From JBGVSA01 sp049840475 (lineage in GTDB: Bacteria > Pseudomonadota > Gammaproteobacteria > Burkholderiales > Rhodocyclaceae), in contig JASGKX010000001.1 in the NCBI GenBank assembly GCA_049840475.1, forward strand, positions 1,612,001 to 1,676,000: a DNA stretch of 64,000 bases, in the 5' to 3' direction. The position numbers and the translations under genes were made by a program. The notes under the pieces are model-generated. The model worked only from the letters and a program-made list of their open reading frames with translations, searched no databases and had not been told where the DNA came from. Below, piece after piece: positions 26,673-36,089 of the stretch. Each line of letters begins with the position of its first letter. Positions within the stretch are counted from its first letter, which is position 1.

Positions 26673-29004
26673 CTATGCGTGAAAGACGCTGGGCCCGCTT
26701 TGCGTGGCTTGGTGCTGCTCCAGCCGTGCGGTGATTGCGGCGGCAGGCAGCGGCTTGCCAAAGTAGAAGCCTTGCATCTCGTCGCACCCCATGGCGCGCA
26801 ACGCGTACACCTGTTGCTCGGTTTCCACGCCCTCGGCAATCACATGCAGGCCGAATCCGTGCGCCACCCCGGCGATGGCGGACACGATCGGATGACGGTT
26901 GTTGCCGCCATCCAGTTCGCGCACAAAGCTGCGGTCGATCTTCAGGCTGGTTACCGGCAGTTTCTGTAGATAAGCGAGCGACGAGAAACCCGTGCCGAAA
27001 TCATCGATCGACACGCCGTAACCCTGCTTGCGCAACTGGCGAACCTTGCGGGCCACGCCTTCGGTATCGCGCAGCAGAGAGCTTTCGGTGATTTCGATGT
27101 CCAGCGAACTCGGCGGCAATGAGTGGCGCTGCGTGGTGTTGAAGACGTCGTCGACGATGTTGTCGCGGTCGAAGTCGCGTGGCGACAGATTCACCGCCAG
27201 TTGCAGCTGCTCGTGTCCCATGCCGCGCCAGCGTGCCATCTGCGCGCAGGCTTCGTTCAGCACCCATTCGCTGATCGGCCCGATGAGGCCGCTTTCTTCC
27301 GCGATGTCGATGAACTCGCTCGGCGGAATCAATCCGCGCTGCGGGTGACGCCAGCGCACCAGCGCTTCGACACCGACCATGCGGCGCCGGCTCAGGCTGT
27401 ACTTGGGTTGGTATTCGAGTTCGAGTTCGCCCTGTTCCACTGCGCGCGCCAGTTCGCGCTCCAGCGTGACGCGCTCCATGTGCTCGACGTTCATCTCGGC
27501 CGCGAAGAAGCACGCATTGTTGCGGCCGCGAGATTTGACCTTGTACATCGCGATGTCGGCATGTTGCGTCAGCGCCTCTGCGCTGTTCCCGTCGCGCGGG
27601 AAGAGTGCGATGCCGATACTGACCGTGGCGCGGAATTCGGTGTGCGCCACCGGGAAGGGTTCCCGCAACTCCTGCAGAATCTTGCCGGCAATCGTCGCGG
27701 CATCTTCCGGCGAGGAAAGATCGGGCAGCAGCGCGGTGAACTCGTCGCCGCCCTGGCGGGCCAGTGTGTCACCGCGTCGCAGGCAGTTCTTGAGCCGAGA
27801 GGCGATGGCGCGTAGCAGTTTGTCGCCTTCGGTGTGGCCGAAACTGTCGTTCGACTAGCTTGAAGCGGTCCAGGTCGATGAACATCACGCCCAGCGTGGC
27901 GCCGCGTCGCTGCGCCTGCGCCATGGCAAGCTCCAGTCGATCCTGGAACAGCGCGCGGTTGGGCAATTGGGTGAGCTGGTCGTGGTAGGCCTGGTAGGCG
28001 ATCAGCTCTTCCGCATGCTTGCGGTCGGAAATGTCGCGCGCCACGCCGTACGTGCCCAGAAAGCGCGGCTGCAAGACGTTGCCGTCCTTGCTGTGCGAAT
28101 ACATGCCCATGGCGTTGAGCATGACGGTGATGTACGGAATCGCGTGCTCGTGCCCGCCGTCGGCTGCGGGGTGACGGCGCAGACGCACTTCGACGTTGGC
28201 TGCGGCGCGCGCGCCGGTGCGACGCTCACGGAATGCGTCGTGGCTCTGGCGATGGTCGTCCGGCCACAACACCATTTCGTAATGCTGGCCGATGAGATCG
28301 TCACGGCGGAAGCCCAGCAGCGATTCCACACGCAGGTTCACGTAGGCAAAGCGGCCTTCGGGCGTGAGCGTGTAGATCAGATCCGGTGAATGCTCGATGA
28401 GGTGGCGGTGCAGCCGACCCGACTCTTCCAACTGGTGGCGCATGCGCTCGTTGGCGCGCTCCAGTTCGGTTTTGCGCAGCGCGTTGTCGACGGCGCGGCG
28501 CATCTGGTCCGGGTGATAGGGCTTCTGCAGGTAGTCGTGCGCACCACGGCGAAGGCCGCCGATGGCCGCGTCGGGCGAGGCTTCACCACTGACGATGATG
28601 ACCGTTTCACCGCGTTCCGCGTCGCACAGCCACTCCATGACCGTGAGCCCGGTGGCGTCCGGCAGGCGGTAGTCGAGCAGGATGAGATCGAAAGTCTGCG
28701 CCTTGAGCGTGGTGATGGCTTCGCCCACCGTGCGGGCGTGCTCGAAGCTGCGATCAGGATGGGCGAGCAGTTCGATGAGGCTCTGGGCCAGTAGCGGATC
28801 GTCCTCTACCACCAGAAGCCGTGCGGTGCCCGACGATGCGGCCGGAGGCGCCGGTTCGCCGAACAACTGCTCCAGTTCGGGAATGGCCATCACGGCAAAC
28901 GGAACAGTGTCCGGACGCAAACGATCCATGGGCGAGTCGGATGCCTCAAGTCGAGCTTCTGCCATGTTCGCCGCATTCCCAGATTTCTGCAACTTTTTGT
29001 CCAT
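26673..29004 (-). pseudogene. Response regulator with PAS, GGDEF and EAL domains, frame interrupted once
   Basis: Soluble c-di-GMP-turnover protein. Order: receiver domain (about 60-175, phospho-acceptor Asp111 in LILLDYRLPD, LQKPY lysine), PAS (about 200-340), GGDEF (about 350-515, with GGDEF intact and an RRGD inhibitory site five residues before it) and EAL (EAL intact in GVEALVRW, IDDFGTGFSSL). The first frame ends shortly after IDLDRFKLV with a stop at 27769. The second starts NDSFGHTEGDKLL one base out of frame. Deleting the C at 27852 (plus strand) joins them as L-V-N-D-S-F-G-H, the family consensus, so a one-base insertion broke the gene. It lies 38 bp downstream of the HDOD-histidine kinase and is its likely phosphorylation partner. 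Confidence 0.9.
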
Positions 29005-29042
29005 TTAGTGTCGGATTCTTCCGAAAACGGCCCTTTGTGCGC

Positions 29043-31031
29043 CTAAATTGCCAGGGGCAACAGGATCGAGAAGGTCGTGCCGGCGCCCTCGCGCGAGCGG
29101 CACAGCAAATGTCCGCCAGCCTGGTGCACCAACTCCCGACTGACCGCCAGGCCGACACCCGAGTGCGGCGAGGTCTTGCTGGACGAGTGCGGCAGTTCCA
29201 GCCTGTCGTCTTTACTACGGGGCAGGCCTGGACCGTCGTCCTTGACGCGGATTTCCACCCACGGCTGATCGTCGAAATTGAGATCGCAGCTACTCGATAC
29301 GCGCACCGAGCCGCCGTGGTCGCCAATGGCTTCGGCCGCATTGAGCAAGAGATTCAGGATGACCTGGCGTAGCGAATCGGCCTCCACGCCCACCGCCGGC
29401 AAGTCCTGGGCGAGTTGCATCTGCAATGCGATGTTGCGACGCGAGAACAGGCTCTCTTCGTAGAGCAAGCGCAGGTCTTGCAGGATTTCATTGACGCGCG
29501 TGGCACCGGGGGTTTCGCGCGCCGGAGCGGGCTGGCCGAGTGTTTTCACCAGGCGCTGGGCGCGGCCGATTTCGGCCTGCATCAGCGCCAACTGACGCGT
29601 CAGTTCGGGTGTCGCCCCTTGTTCGCGCTGAATGACCGACAGGTAATTGCCCAGCACTGACAGCGGGTTGCTGACTTCGTGGGCGACCTTGCGGGCGGCC
29701 TGCTGTTCGGCGTGGCGAGCGGATTCGCGTGCCGTGCGTATCGCCAGTTTCTGGATGCGGGCGCGCTCATGCGCACCCAAGGCGCTGCTGACAATGGTGC
29801 GCAACAATTGCTGATCATTGCCGTCTTCGCGGACTTCGCCCGTGTGTGCGAACACCGCGACACCGGCCGCAACACCGACATGCCAAGGTACGAACTCCAG
29901 GCGTGCCGCACGAAGCTGGCGTGCCAGCAACCAATCGGCGCCGACGCCTGCAAAGTCGGGGGTGACGACGATGCGCTGCCCGCTGTCAACCGCGCGCGCG
30001 CCGCTACTGTCGTCCGAACGCAGTGCGCCATTGGCAAGTGGGGCGGGCCCAGACAGATCGGCCACGATCATCAGGCCGGCATCGTCACCCTGGCGCAAAA
30101 CCAGCGGAGCTGCGCGCCCGCACAGCAAGGTGCCGGCGATGCCAAGCCGTTCGCGTCGCGTGGCGTCGGTCAGCTCGCTGAATGCTGCGCGGATCATGCC
30201 CTGCGCACTGGTCATGGCGAGTTCGAATGCGACTGCACCCGGTGCCGGCAAAGTGATGGTGCCGCCGTCGTCGAAAGCGCCCAGCGCGTCGCGTGCCTGT
30301 TCGGGTGTGATATCCAGCAGGCGGGATGCGAATTCCACGCCGGCCACATTGCCCGCCGCCGCTTCGACCGCTGCACGGAGTACGCGCGGCAAGCCGGGCA
30401 TGGCGCGCACAAATGCCTCCGGCGCGTGATGAAGTTCGATGGCTTCAGCCAGTAGCGGAATGGTCGATGCCGTGCGCGCTAGCGCCGCGCCGACTGCCGC
30501 ATGGTGTTCGCCGTACTGCCGTTGCTCGCCCGCTACCAGCGTGGCTTCGCGAGCATCGGTCACCGGGCCGGGGTATCCGGCGTGGCGAGCCGCCAGTACG
30601 AACTGCCCCAGGTTGTGCCACAGGCCGGCGATGTATGCGTGATCCGGGTCAACCAGCCCGGAGCGTTGAGCCAGCGCGCGTGCCACGCGGGCAACGCCGC
30701 GCGTGTGCTGATTGAAGCCCGCGTACTGAGCAAGTCGTGCGGGGCTCAGATCGTCCAGCGTGGCGGTGGAGAGCATCGCCCACGCGGCGAGCAGGTCCCG
30801 TCCGGTGCGTTGGCAGGCGCTGCGCAGTGCGGCGAGGGGCGATTCATCGGTCGCACCACAGGCCGCCAGCAAATGCAGTGACAGCCATGGGCTGTCGAGC
30901 AAGGTGGTCGCCAGTGAAGTCTCGTCCGGCAGCGCATTCAAGTCGCTCAGCAGGCGCAGACCGTCAGCCGCGCAGATGCCTGCAGGCCAAAGGCGCGAAT
31001 CCAGCGGAGAGGCGAACGGTCGGTCGGACAC
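29043..31031 (-). CDS. Soluble HDOD-domain histidine kinase
   Basis: 662-residue cytoplasmic protein with no membrane segment. Residues about 20-235 form an HDOD domain, about 265-430 look like a GAF-type or unknown sensory segment, and the C-terminus is a histidine kinase: H-box KVAHEVSNPLSVL with phospho-acceptor His451, N-box NLLLNAAEAIGD, DDGPGL and GVGLAVSRELV. It would autophosphorylate and pass phosphate to a response regulator; the receiver-PAS-GGDEF-EAL gene 38 bp downstream is the obvious candidate. A TAGAAT box lies about 30 bp upstream of the start at 31061-31066 on the minus strand. The signal sensed is unknown. Confidence 0.88.
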   Translation of the reverse strand: MSDRPFASPLDSRLWPAGICAADGLRLLSDLNALPDETSLATTLLDSPWLSLHLLAACGATDESPLAALRSACQRTGRDLLAAWAMLSTATLDDLSPARLAQYAGFNQHTRGVARVARALAQRSGLVDPDHAYIAGLWHNLGQFVLAARHAGYPGPVTDAREATLVAGEQRQYGEHHAAVGAALARTASTIPLLAEAIELHHAPEAFVRAMPGLPRVLRAAVEAAAGNVAGVEFASRLLDITPEQARDALGAFDDGGTITLPAPGAVAFELAMTSAQGMIRAAFSELTDATRRERLGIAGTLLCGRAAPLVLRQGDDAGLMIVADLSGPAPLANGALRSDDSSGARAVDSGQRIVVTPDFAGVGADWLLARQLRAARLEFVPWHVGVAAGVAVFAHTGEVREDGNDQQLLRTIVSSALGAHERARIQKLAIRTARESARHAEQQAARKVAHEVSNPLSVLGNYLSVIQREQGATPELTRQLALMQAEIGRAQRLVKTLGQPAPARETPGATRVNEILQDLRLLYEESLFSRRNIALQMQLAQDLPAVGVEADSLRQVILNLLLNAAEAIGDHGGSVRVSSSCDLNFDDQPWVEIRVKDDGPGLPRSKDDRLELPHSSSKTSPHSGVGLAVSRELVHQAGGHLLCRSREGAGTTFSILLPLAI

Positions 31032-31342
31032 GATGGATGGCTAGGGGTCGTTAGCGCGTCATTCTAGGAGTGCATGCAAGAGGCAACCGTGACACCCGCC
31101 ACACTCACAATTTTTGTAAAAACACCTTAAGTAATCTCTGTTACGGCGTTGAACGCTTCAACTTTAACGAAATCGCCAAAAACGACAGTCGTTCTGCCCG
31201 AAAGGCAGGCGATACAAAAGGGCAGAGAGGAGCGGCAGCCCGGACGAGCCGCCGTGCAGGGGGATGGGACCAGGGCTTCCACTCGCGCAGAGTGCGAACC
31301 CCTTCAAGGGGCAAGGCGCGTCGCTTTTCGCGACGCCTGCCG
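31032..31342. other. Gene-free 311-bp gap in the signalling group
   Basis: No gene is supported here. It holds the 3' hairpins of the EAL/HDOD gene at the right end, an AT-richer stretch at about 31105-31200, and, on the minus strand, a possible -10 box TAGAAT (31066-31061) upstream of the histidine kinase. No convincing -35 box was found, and I see no sigma-54 or flagellar-type promoter. Confidence 0.4.
31299..31336 (-). terminator. Two hairpins after the EAL/HDOD gene
   Basis: Reading the minus strand, a 7-bp stem (31318-31324 with 31330-31336, 5-base loop) starts 6 bp after the stop codon. It is followed by a short CCCC/GGGG hairpin (31299-31311). There is no T-run, so this may be a factor-dependent terminator or a 3' stabiliser. 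Confidence 0.4.
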
Positions 31343-32506
31343 CTAGCCGAAGTTGAGACCGTCAGCAAAGCCGACGGCACGCACCAATGCGGAGGCCACG
31401 TCGGCGGGTGGGATGCCCAGGGCTTCACACTGATGGCGCAGCGCATCGGGCAGGAATGTCTCGGTGGCGCGCGCCAGATTGAGCAGCGGCGCGTAGGAGC
31501 CTTCGTTGTGAAGCAGAGCGTCGGTGATCGATGCCGGCAGCGCCATGTGCTCAAGGATGGCGTCGAGCGAGGTATTCAGCAGTACGTCTAGTAGAGAGAA
31601 GGCACCGGTGATGAACAGGTTATCCAACTCGCTCCTGTCGAACATCTGCGCACCGAGCAACTCCATCAGCCGGCCACGCGCGATGGCTGCCTGCATGACC
31701 GCCGGTGCGCCGGGGTCGCGGCTGGCGGATACCAGTAGCAGCGACAGCCACTTATTGAGCTTGTCCATGCCGAGGATCGTTACGGCATGGCGGAAGGACT
31801 GCACTTCCACCATCAGCCCGAAGCCGGCCGAGTTGATATAGCGGAGCAACTTGTACGACAGCGTGACGTCTTGCTTAAGTGCGGCTTCGATATCGGCGAT
31901 ATCTGCGTTCTGGCGGACCAGGTTGAGCAGCCGCACGATCTGGGCGTGCGATGCCTCGAGCTTGGTGGCGGCGTTCGTGCCACGCAGGAAGAACATCCCC
32001 ACGGCACCGGCATAGCCGGCCGAAACGGCGGGCGCAAACGAAGTCAGGTCGCCGAGTCCCCACGCCAATACCAGCCCCGGCGCGCCTGTCGGCGAGGGCA
32101 CGCGGCGCGCATCGGCCAGGCTAAAGCGGCAGTCAACACCGTCGGGCCACTGCACGCCGGGCTGGTACCAGGCCAGGCCCAGCGGCACGCCGGCTGCATT
32201 GAGCTGGGAGAGAAGCGCTTGGGTGTGAGGGTGTTGCAGCGTCTGCGCGGGGATCTCGACCATGGTGTTGGGCGGGACCTGCCACGTCAGCAACTCGGGC
32301 GTGGGCACCAGTTTGCCCAGGCTGAGGAAGACCATGTGTTCGCTGGGCCAGACCTCCGACAGCGAATTGAGTGCCACCGCCGCTTCTGCCACGTTGGTGG
32401 CATGCACGATCAGGCGGTTGGCGGTAATGGCGCGCTGCTTGTTGACGACGGGTTCGCGGGTGATCAGTACACCTTGCTGCATCGGGGCCTCGTTTGCTGC
32501 GGTCAT
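31343..32506 (-). CDS. EAL/HDOD-domain signalling protein
   Basis: 387 residues, matching the YuxH-like layout: an N-terminal degenerate EAL domain (about 10-180) followed by an HDOD domain (about 190-385). The opening ITREPVVNKQRAITANRLIVHA aligns in style with family members, but the catalytic E-A-L signature and other metal ligands are not seen, so it should not cleave c-di-GMP. The HDOD part has typical helices, for example YKLLRYINSAGFGL and RHAVTILGMDKL. Such proteins usually act through protein contacts in motility or biofilm control. It lies 311 bp upstream of the HDOD-histidine kinase on the same strand. Confidence 0.85.
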   Translation of the reverse strand: MTAANEAPMQQGVLITREPVVNKQRAITANRLIVHATNVAEAAVALNSLSEVWPSEHMVFLSLGKLVPTPELLTWQVPPNTMVEIPAQTLQHPHTQALLSQLNAAGVPLGLAWYQPGVQWPDGVDCRFSLADARRVPSPTGAPGLVLAWGLGDLTSFAPAVSAGYAGAVGMFFLRGTNAATKLEASHAQIVRLLNLVRQNADIADIEAALKQDVTLSYKLLRYINSAGFGLMVEVQSFRHAVTILGMDKLNKWLSLLLVSASRDPGAPAVMQAAIARGRLMELLGAQMFDRSELDNLFITGAFSLLDVLLNTSLDAILEHMALPASITDALLHNEGSYAPLLNLARATETFLPDALRHQCEALGIPPADVASALVRAVGFADGLNFG

Positions 32507-32570
32507 GTCCGGCCCCGTCGCTGCGCTGGCTACGGTTCGCAGACCGTGGCGCAGCGCACATCAGGGCGCT

Positions 32571-33590
32571 TCAACTGTTGTTATCGGCAGCAAATGTAAA
32601 AGCATCAGCGAAAAATTCGCCGTCCGGCAGGCCGCGCTCGGTCTCGAAATCCCGACGAGCGGCATCGATCATGGCTGGAGAGCCGCAGGCATACACCTGA
32701 TGGCCCGACAGATCGGCGATGTCGTCCATGGCTGCGCGGTGCGCAAATCCGGTGCGCCCGTCCCAGCCGTCGGGCACTTCATCCGAGATCACCGGGATGT
32801 AGCGGAAATTGGGCAGCGCCTCCATCCACTGTTCGGCAACCTCATGCTGATACAGGCCTGCGCGGTCGCGCGAGCCCCAATACAGCACGGCAGGGCGCTT
32901 GTTGCCGGTGTGGATCATGTCCTCGACGATGCTCTTGATCGGTGCGAAACCGGTGCCGCCCGCCAGGAAAACGATCGGCTTGTCCGAGTCGCGCAGGTAG
33001 AAGCCGCCGAGCGGGCCTTCGAAGCGCATGATGTCGCGCTCTTTCATGTTGCTGAACACGTGCTCGGTGAAGTGCCCGCCAGGGACGCGGCGGATATGCA
33101 CTTCCAGCGCCTCGGCCGTGTGCGGCGCGTTGGCGATCGAAAAGCTGCGGCGCTTGCCGTCCGCCAGCAGAAAGTCGATGTACTGTCCGGCGTAGAAGTG
33201 GAAGGCGTCGTTGGCCGGCAATTTGAGCGTGGCCACGATGACGTCGTCAGCCGGGCGGGCGATGGTTTGCACGCGGCAGGGCAGCTTGCGCAGCGGAATG
33301 TCATGGGCCGAGCGCACATCGCGACATTCGATGGTCAGGTCGGAGCGGGCGTGCGCGCAACACAACAGCGCGACGCCGGCTTCGCGCTCGCTCTCGGGCA
33401 ACGTCGTCAGCGGCGATTTGCCGTGATCAATTTCGCCGGATACCACCTTGGCCTTGCACGAGCCGCACGCACCATCGCGGCAGCCATAGGGCAGGATCAA
33501 CTCGGCATCGAGCGCGGACTGCAGGACGGTGGTATCGGAGTCGGTTTCGAACTGGCGGTCGCTGGGCTTGAGCGTTACCTGGAAGGACAT
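32571..33590 (-). CDS. 2Fe-2S/FAD oxidoreductase (CDP-6-deoxy-glucoseen reductase-like)
   Basis: 339-residue electron-transfer reductase. Residues about 1-90 form a plant-type ferredoxin with cluster ligands in YGCRDGACGSCKAKV and LLCC. Residues about 100-200 form the FAD domain (RSFSIANAP), and about 210-335 the NAD(P)H domain (GGTGFAPIKSI, ending YACGSPAMI). Burkholderiales genomes often label this gene CDP-6-deoxy-delta-3,4-glucoseen reductase, but no deoxysugar dehydratase is beside it, so the electron acceptor is unknown. The start at 33590 follows GGA-rich sequence; the divergent SDR gene starts 34 bp away. Confidence 0.88.
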   Translation of the reverse strand: MSFQVTLKPSDRQFETDSDTTVLQSALDAELILPYGCRDGACGSCKAKVVSGEIDHGKSPLTTLPESEREAGVALLCCAHARSDLTIECRDVRSAHDIPLRKLPCRVQTIARPADDVIVATLKLPANDAFHFYAGQYIDFLLADGKRRSFSIANAPHTAEALEVHIRRVPGGHFTEHVFSNMKERDIMRFEGPLGGFYLRDSDKPIVFLAGGTGFAPIKSIVEDMIHTGNKRPAVLYWGSRDRAGLYQHEVAEQWMEALPNFRYIPVISDEVPDGWDGRTGFAHRAAMDDIADLSGHQVYACGSPAMIDAARRDFETERGLPDGEFFADAFTFAADNNS

Positions 33591-33623
33591 GAGCGAAAAA
33601 CCTGGCGTGTGATAATCGTAAAA

Positions 33624-34520
33624 ATGAATACCAAGAGGCGGCTGCTGATCATTGGTGCGGGCGACGTGGCACAGCGTGTGGCCCGGCAACTGGCTGGGCG
33701 CTACCGACTGTTTGCGCTGGTGCGGCAGGCGGAATCTGCATCAGTCTGGCGTGCACTGGGAGCCACCCCGATCATTGGCGACCTTGATACGGCTGACTCG
33801 CTGCGACGACTGGCTGGCGTGGCGGACATCGTCCTTCACTGCGCGCCACCCCCGGCAAACGGTGATGCCGACCCACGCACGCGACGCCTGCTGGCTGCGC
33901 TTGGCCGGGGGCAGAGTCTACCATGCAGCCTCGTCTACATCAGCACGACGGGCGTTTACGGCGACTGCCATGGGGCATCGATCAATGAGACGCGTCAGAC
34001 GCGCCCGACCACGCCTCGTGCGTGCCGCCGTGTGGCTGCCGAAAAAGCGCTGCGAGCGTTCGGCGTGCGCTGTGGTGTGCGCGTTGCCATCCTGCGTGCG
34101 CCGGGCATCTATGCGTCGGATCGGCTGCCCATTGAGCGTCTGCGCCGCGCCGATCCTGTCCTTCGCCAGAGCGAGGACGTCTTCACCAACCACATTCATG
34201 CGGACGATCTGGCAAGCGCTGCGACCCTCGCCATCACGCGTGCAGCACCGGGCCGCGTCTATAACGCCGTCGACCACAGCGACATGCCGATGGGTGATTT
34301 CTACGATCTTCTGGCGGACAGCTTCTCGCTTCCGAGGCCTCCGCGCATGAGTCGTTTTGAATGCGCCGCACGACTGGGGGCCGCGACGCTGTCGTTCATG
34401 GGTGAATCCCGCCGTATCGCCAACACGCGTCTCGTGCGCGAACTCGGCGTGCGGCTGCGCTATCCAACCGTCGGCGATGGCATCCGCGCCGCCGTCGATG
34501 CACGATCAAAATCACAATAA
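33624..34520 (+). CDS. SDR-family NAD(P)-dependent epimerase-like protein
   Basis: 298 residues with a Rossmann N-terminus LLIIGAGDVAQRVARQL, a middle segment YISTTGVYGD, and a later substrate region FTNHIHADDLASAA, as in YeeZ-type atypical extended SDR proteins. The usual YxxxK is not clear: R-A-C-R-R-V-A-A-E-K replaces it, so catalysis may differ from classical SDRs. It is divergent from the ferredoxin reductase gene and 14 bp upstream of hemJ. Substrate unknown. Confidence 0.85.
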   Translation: MNTKRRLLIIGAGDVAQRVARQLAGRYRLFALVRQAESASVWRALGATPIIGDLDTADSLRRLAGVADIVLHCAPPPANGDADPRTRRLLAALGRGQSLPCSLVYISTTGVYGDCHGASINETRQTRPTTPRACRRVAAEKALRAFGVRCGVRVAILRAPGIYASDRLPIERLRRADPVLRQSEDVFTNHIHADDLASAATLAITRAAPGRVYNAVDHSDMPMGDFYDLLADSFSLPRPPRMSRFECAARLGAATLSFMGESRRIANTRLVRELGVRLRYPTVGDGIRAAVDARSKSQ

Positions 34521-34534
34521 AGGAGCAAGTACGC

Positions 34535-34981
34535 ATGGCAACCCTGTATCCCTGGTTCAAGGCACTCCACGTCTTTTTCGTGGTGAGCTGGTTCGCGGGC
34601 CTTTTCTATCTGCCGCGCATATTCGTGAACCTGGCCCAGGTGGAAGACACCAGTTCGGCGGAATATCAGCGCCTTCTGGGCATGTCGGTGCGGCTCAAGC
34701 GCTTCATGCTGCCGTTGATGATCGGTACATGGGTGTTCGGTCTGGCGATCATTTTCTGGGGACCGTTTCCGTGGGAGTACTGGAAGACCCAAGGCTGGTT
34801 ACACGCCAAGCTGGCGCTGGTGGTGTTGCTGACGGGGTATGACGGCTATTGCAGTAGCTTGCTGAAAGCCTTCAAGCGTGGAGTGAATGCCAAGAGCCAT
34901 GTGTGGTTTCGGTGGTTCAACGAGTCGCCGGCGGTGGTGTTGATTCTGGTGGTGGTGTTGGTGATTGTGCGGCCGTTTTGA
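34535..34981 (+). CDS. hemJ: Protoporphyrinogen oxidase HemJ (CopD-like membrane protein)
   Basis: 148-residue inner-membrane protein with four predicted helices. It shows the HemJ signatures: His in FKALHVFFVVSWFAGLFYLPR near the N-terminus and Lys in WLHAKLALVV. HemJ oxidises protoporphyrinogen IX to protoporphyrin IX in haem synthesis in many proteobacteria lacking HemG/HemY. AAAGGAG precedes the ATG. It is followed by the first repeat-bearing gene-free region. Confidence 0.9.
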   Translation: MATLYPWFKALHVFFVVSWFAGLFYLPRIFVNLAQVEDTSSAEYQRLLGMSVRLKRFMLPLMIGTWVFGLAIIFWGPFPWEYWKTQGWLHAKLALVVLLTGYDGYCSSLLKAFKRGVNAKSHVWFRWFNESPAVVLILVVVLVIVRPF

Positions 34982-35169
34982 GGACGGGGAGAGGGGCTAA
35001 AAGTCCTTTCTTGCTCGGTACTTTGTTCGAGCTTTGTCACCACTTCTTGATGACGCGGGCCGGGAGTTCTCGCCGCGAAAAATGCGGCACCTTGCTCGGC
35101 TGTCGAACAGGCACATCCCTGCGTGAGGTTTCGGTCTAACAACGGTAGTCTCGACTGCTAATGCTCGAT
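34982..35169. repeat. Degenerate left flank of repeat region A
   Basis: Gene-free sequence with scraps related to the repeat arms, for example CCTTTCTTGCT at about 35015 and GGCCGGGAGTTCTCGCC at about 35059. It looks like decayed inverted copies of the 110-bp unit seen at 54311-54640. No coding sequence is supported. Confidence 0.5.
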
Positions 35170-35893
35170 GGCCGGGAGTTCGCCCCGGCGGGCGAGTAAC
35201 TTCTTTGTTATCGACAAAGAAGTCACCAAGAAAGCGACCCCTACATCGCCGCCCGCCTGCGGCTGGTCCCCTGCGCTACTCGTCAAGTCAGGCGGCTGCG
35301 GAACTCGTCGCTTCGCTCCTCAGACAGTCCTCGCCGACCCGCTACGCGGGCAACCTGACTTGCCTGCGTTGCTCGGCGGCTCAAAAGGGGCCGGCCATAG
35401 CAAACACCTCGAAGTGCGTGGAGCTAGGGCCTCTTCATCGTGTGTGGCGCACCGTGCGTGTACCGCAAAGTACACGCAACAAGCGCAGCGAGATTCCAGA
35501 TGTCGCGGTAGTGCGTAGAGCGGAGAAGCGATACGTCATCCGCCGTTTGTGAACTGGCGATGCTGTTCGATCAGCAACGACGTGTGATTGGCGAGCGCAA
35601 CAGAGCGATGCACGAATATCTGAAAACAGGGGCTTTTGACCTTCGCCCGAACAACCATGTTGCGTGGTGTGGGCACCCCATTCAGCGTCGCCGAGCAGCA
35701 CAGGGCGAGAAGGTTGCGGCGGTAGCCGTCGGCGAGGACTGTCTGAGCCCGAAGGGCGAGTTCCGCAGCTGCCTTCTCGACCGCGCAGCGCAGGGGATCG
35801 GCCAACGGCCGACGACGCTGTGGGGCCGCTTCTTTGGTGACTTTCTTGTCGAGGACAAGAAAGCTACTCGCCCGCCGGGGAGAACTCCCAGCC
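35170..35893. repeat. Composite inverted-repeat element, copy A
   Basis: Roughly 724 bp. The left arm (35171-35437) and right arm (about 35629-35893) are imperfect inverted repeats of each other, and both match copy B at 53656-54364 in the same orientation. A centre of about 190 bp contains a box ending CATCCGCCGTTT that is shared with copy B. Each arm carries a stem-loop: 35200-35222 (9-bp stem CTTCTTTGT) and 35841-35863 (10-bp stem CTTTCTTGTC). The frames open through the arms look like spurious proteins. There is no transposase, so it may be a MITE-like or structural intergenic repeat. Confidence 0.8.
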
Positions 35894-36089
35894 AACGCAA
35901 TCAAGCAGTCGAGACCAAGCCCGAACAGCCAACCAATACGCAAAAAAAGGGTCTCTACCCTCGTCCGCTCATAACCCAACAACGCAATAGCGGCGATCCA
36001 AACCCAACCAGGACAACGCGAAAACCGCCGTCGACACGGCGCTCCCCCAATAAGCGGTACACTTCGCCCCTCGAATCGAAAGTGCGCTC
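35894..36089. repeat. Right flank of repeat region A
   Basis: One partial 110-bp-type unit (CAAGCAGTCGAGACCAAGCC at about 35903) decays by about 35965. The rest is the leader of the methyltransferase gene; nothing coding is seen. Confidence 0.45.

Noticed and set aside
35438..35628. CRISPR array or tRNA/rRNA remnants in the repeat regions
   Set aside because: No short regularly spaced repeats with unique spacers; the only tandem unit is 110 bp with no spacer, and no tRNA fold is visible.
35168..35900. Open frames of 88-280 codons through repeat copy A on both strands
   Set aside because: They follow repeat arms, recur with the repeat in copy B, overlap one another on both strands, and have low-complexity Arg/Pro/Gln-rich products with no start context. 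They are best seen as spurious.
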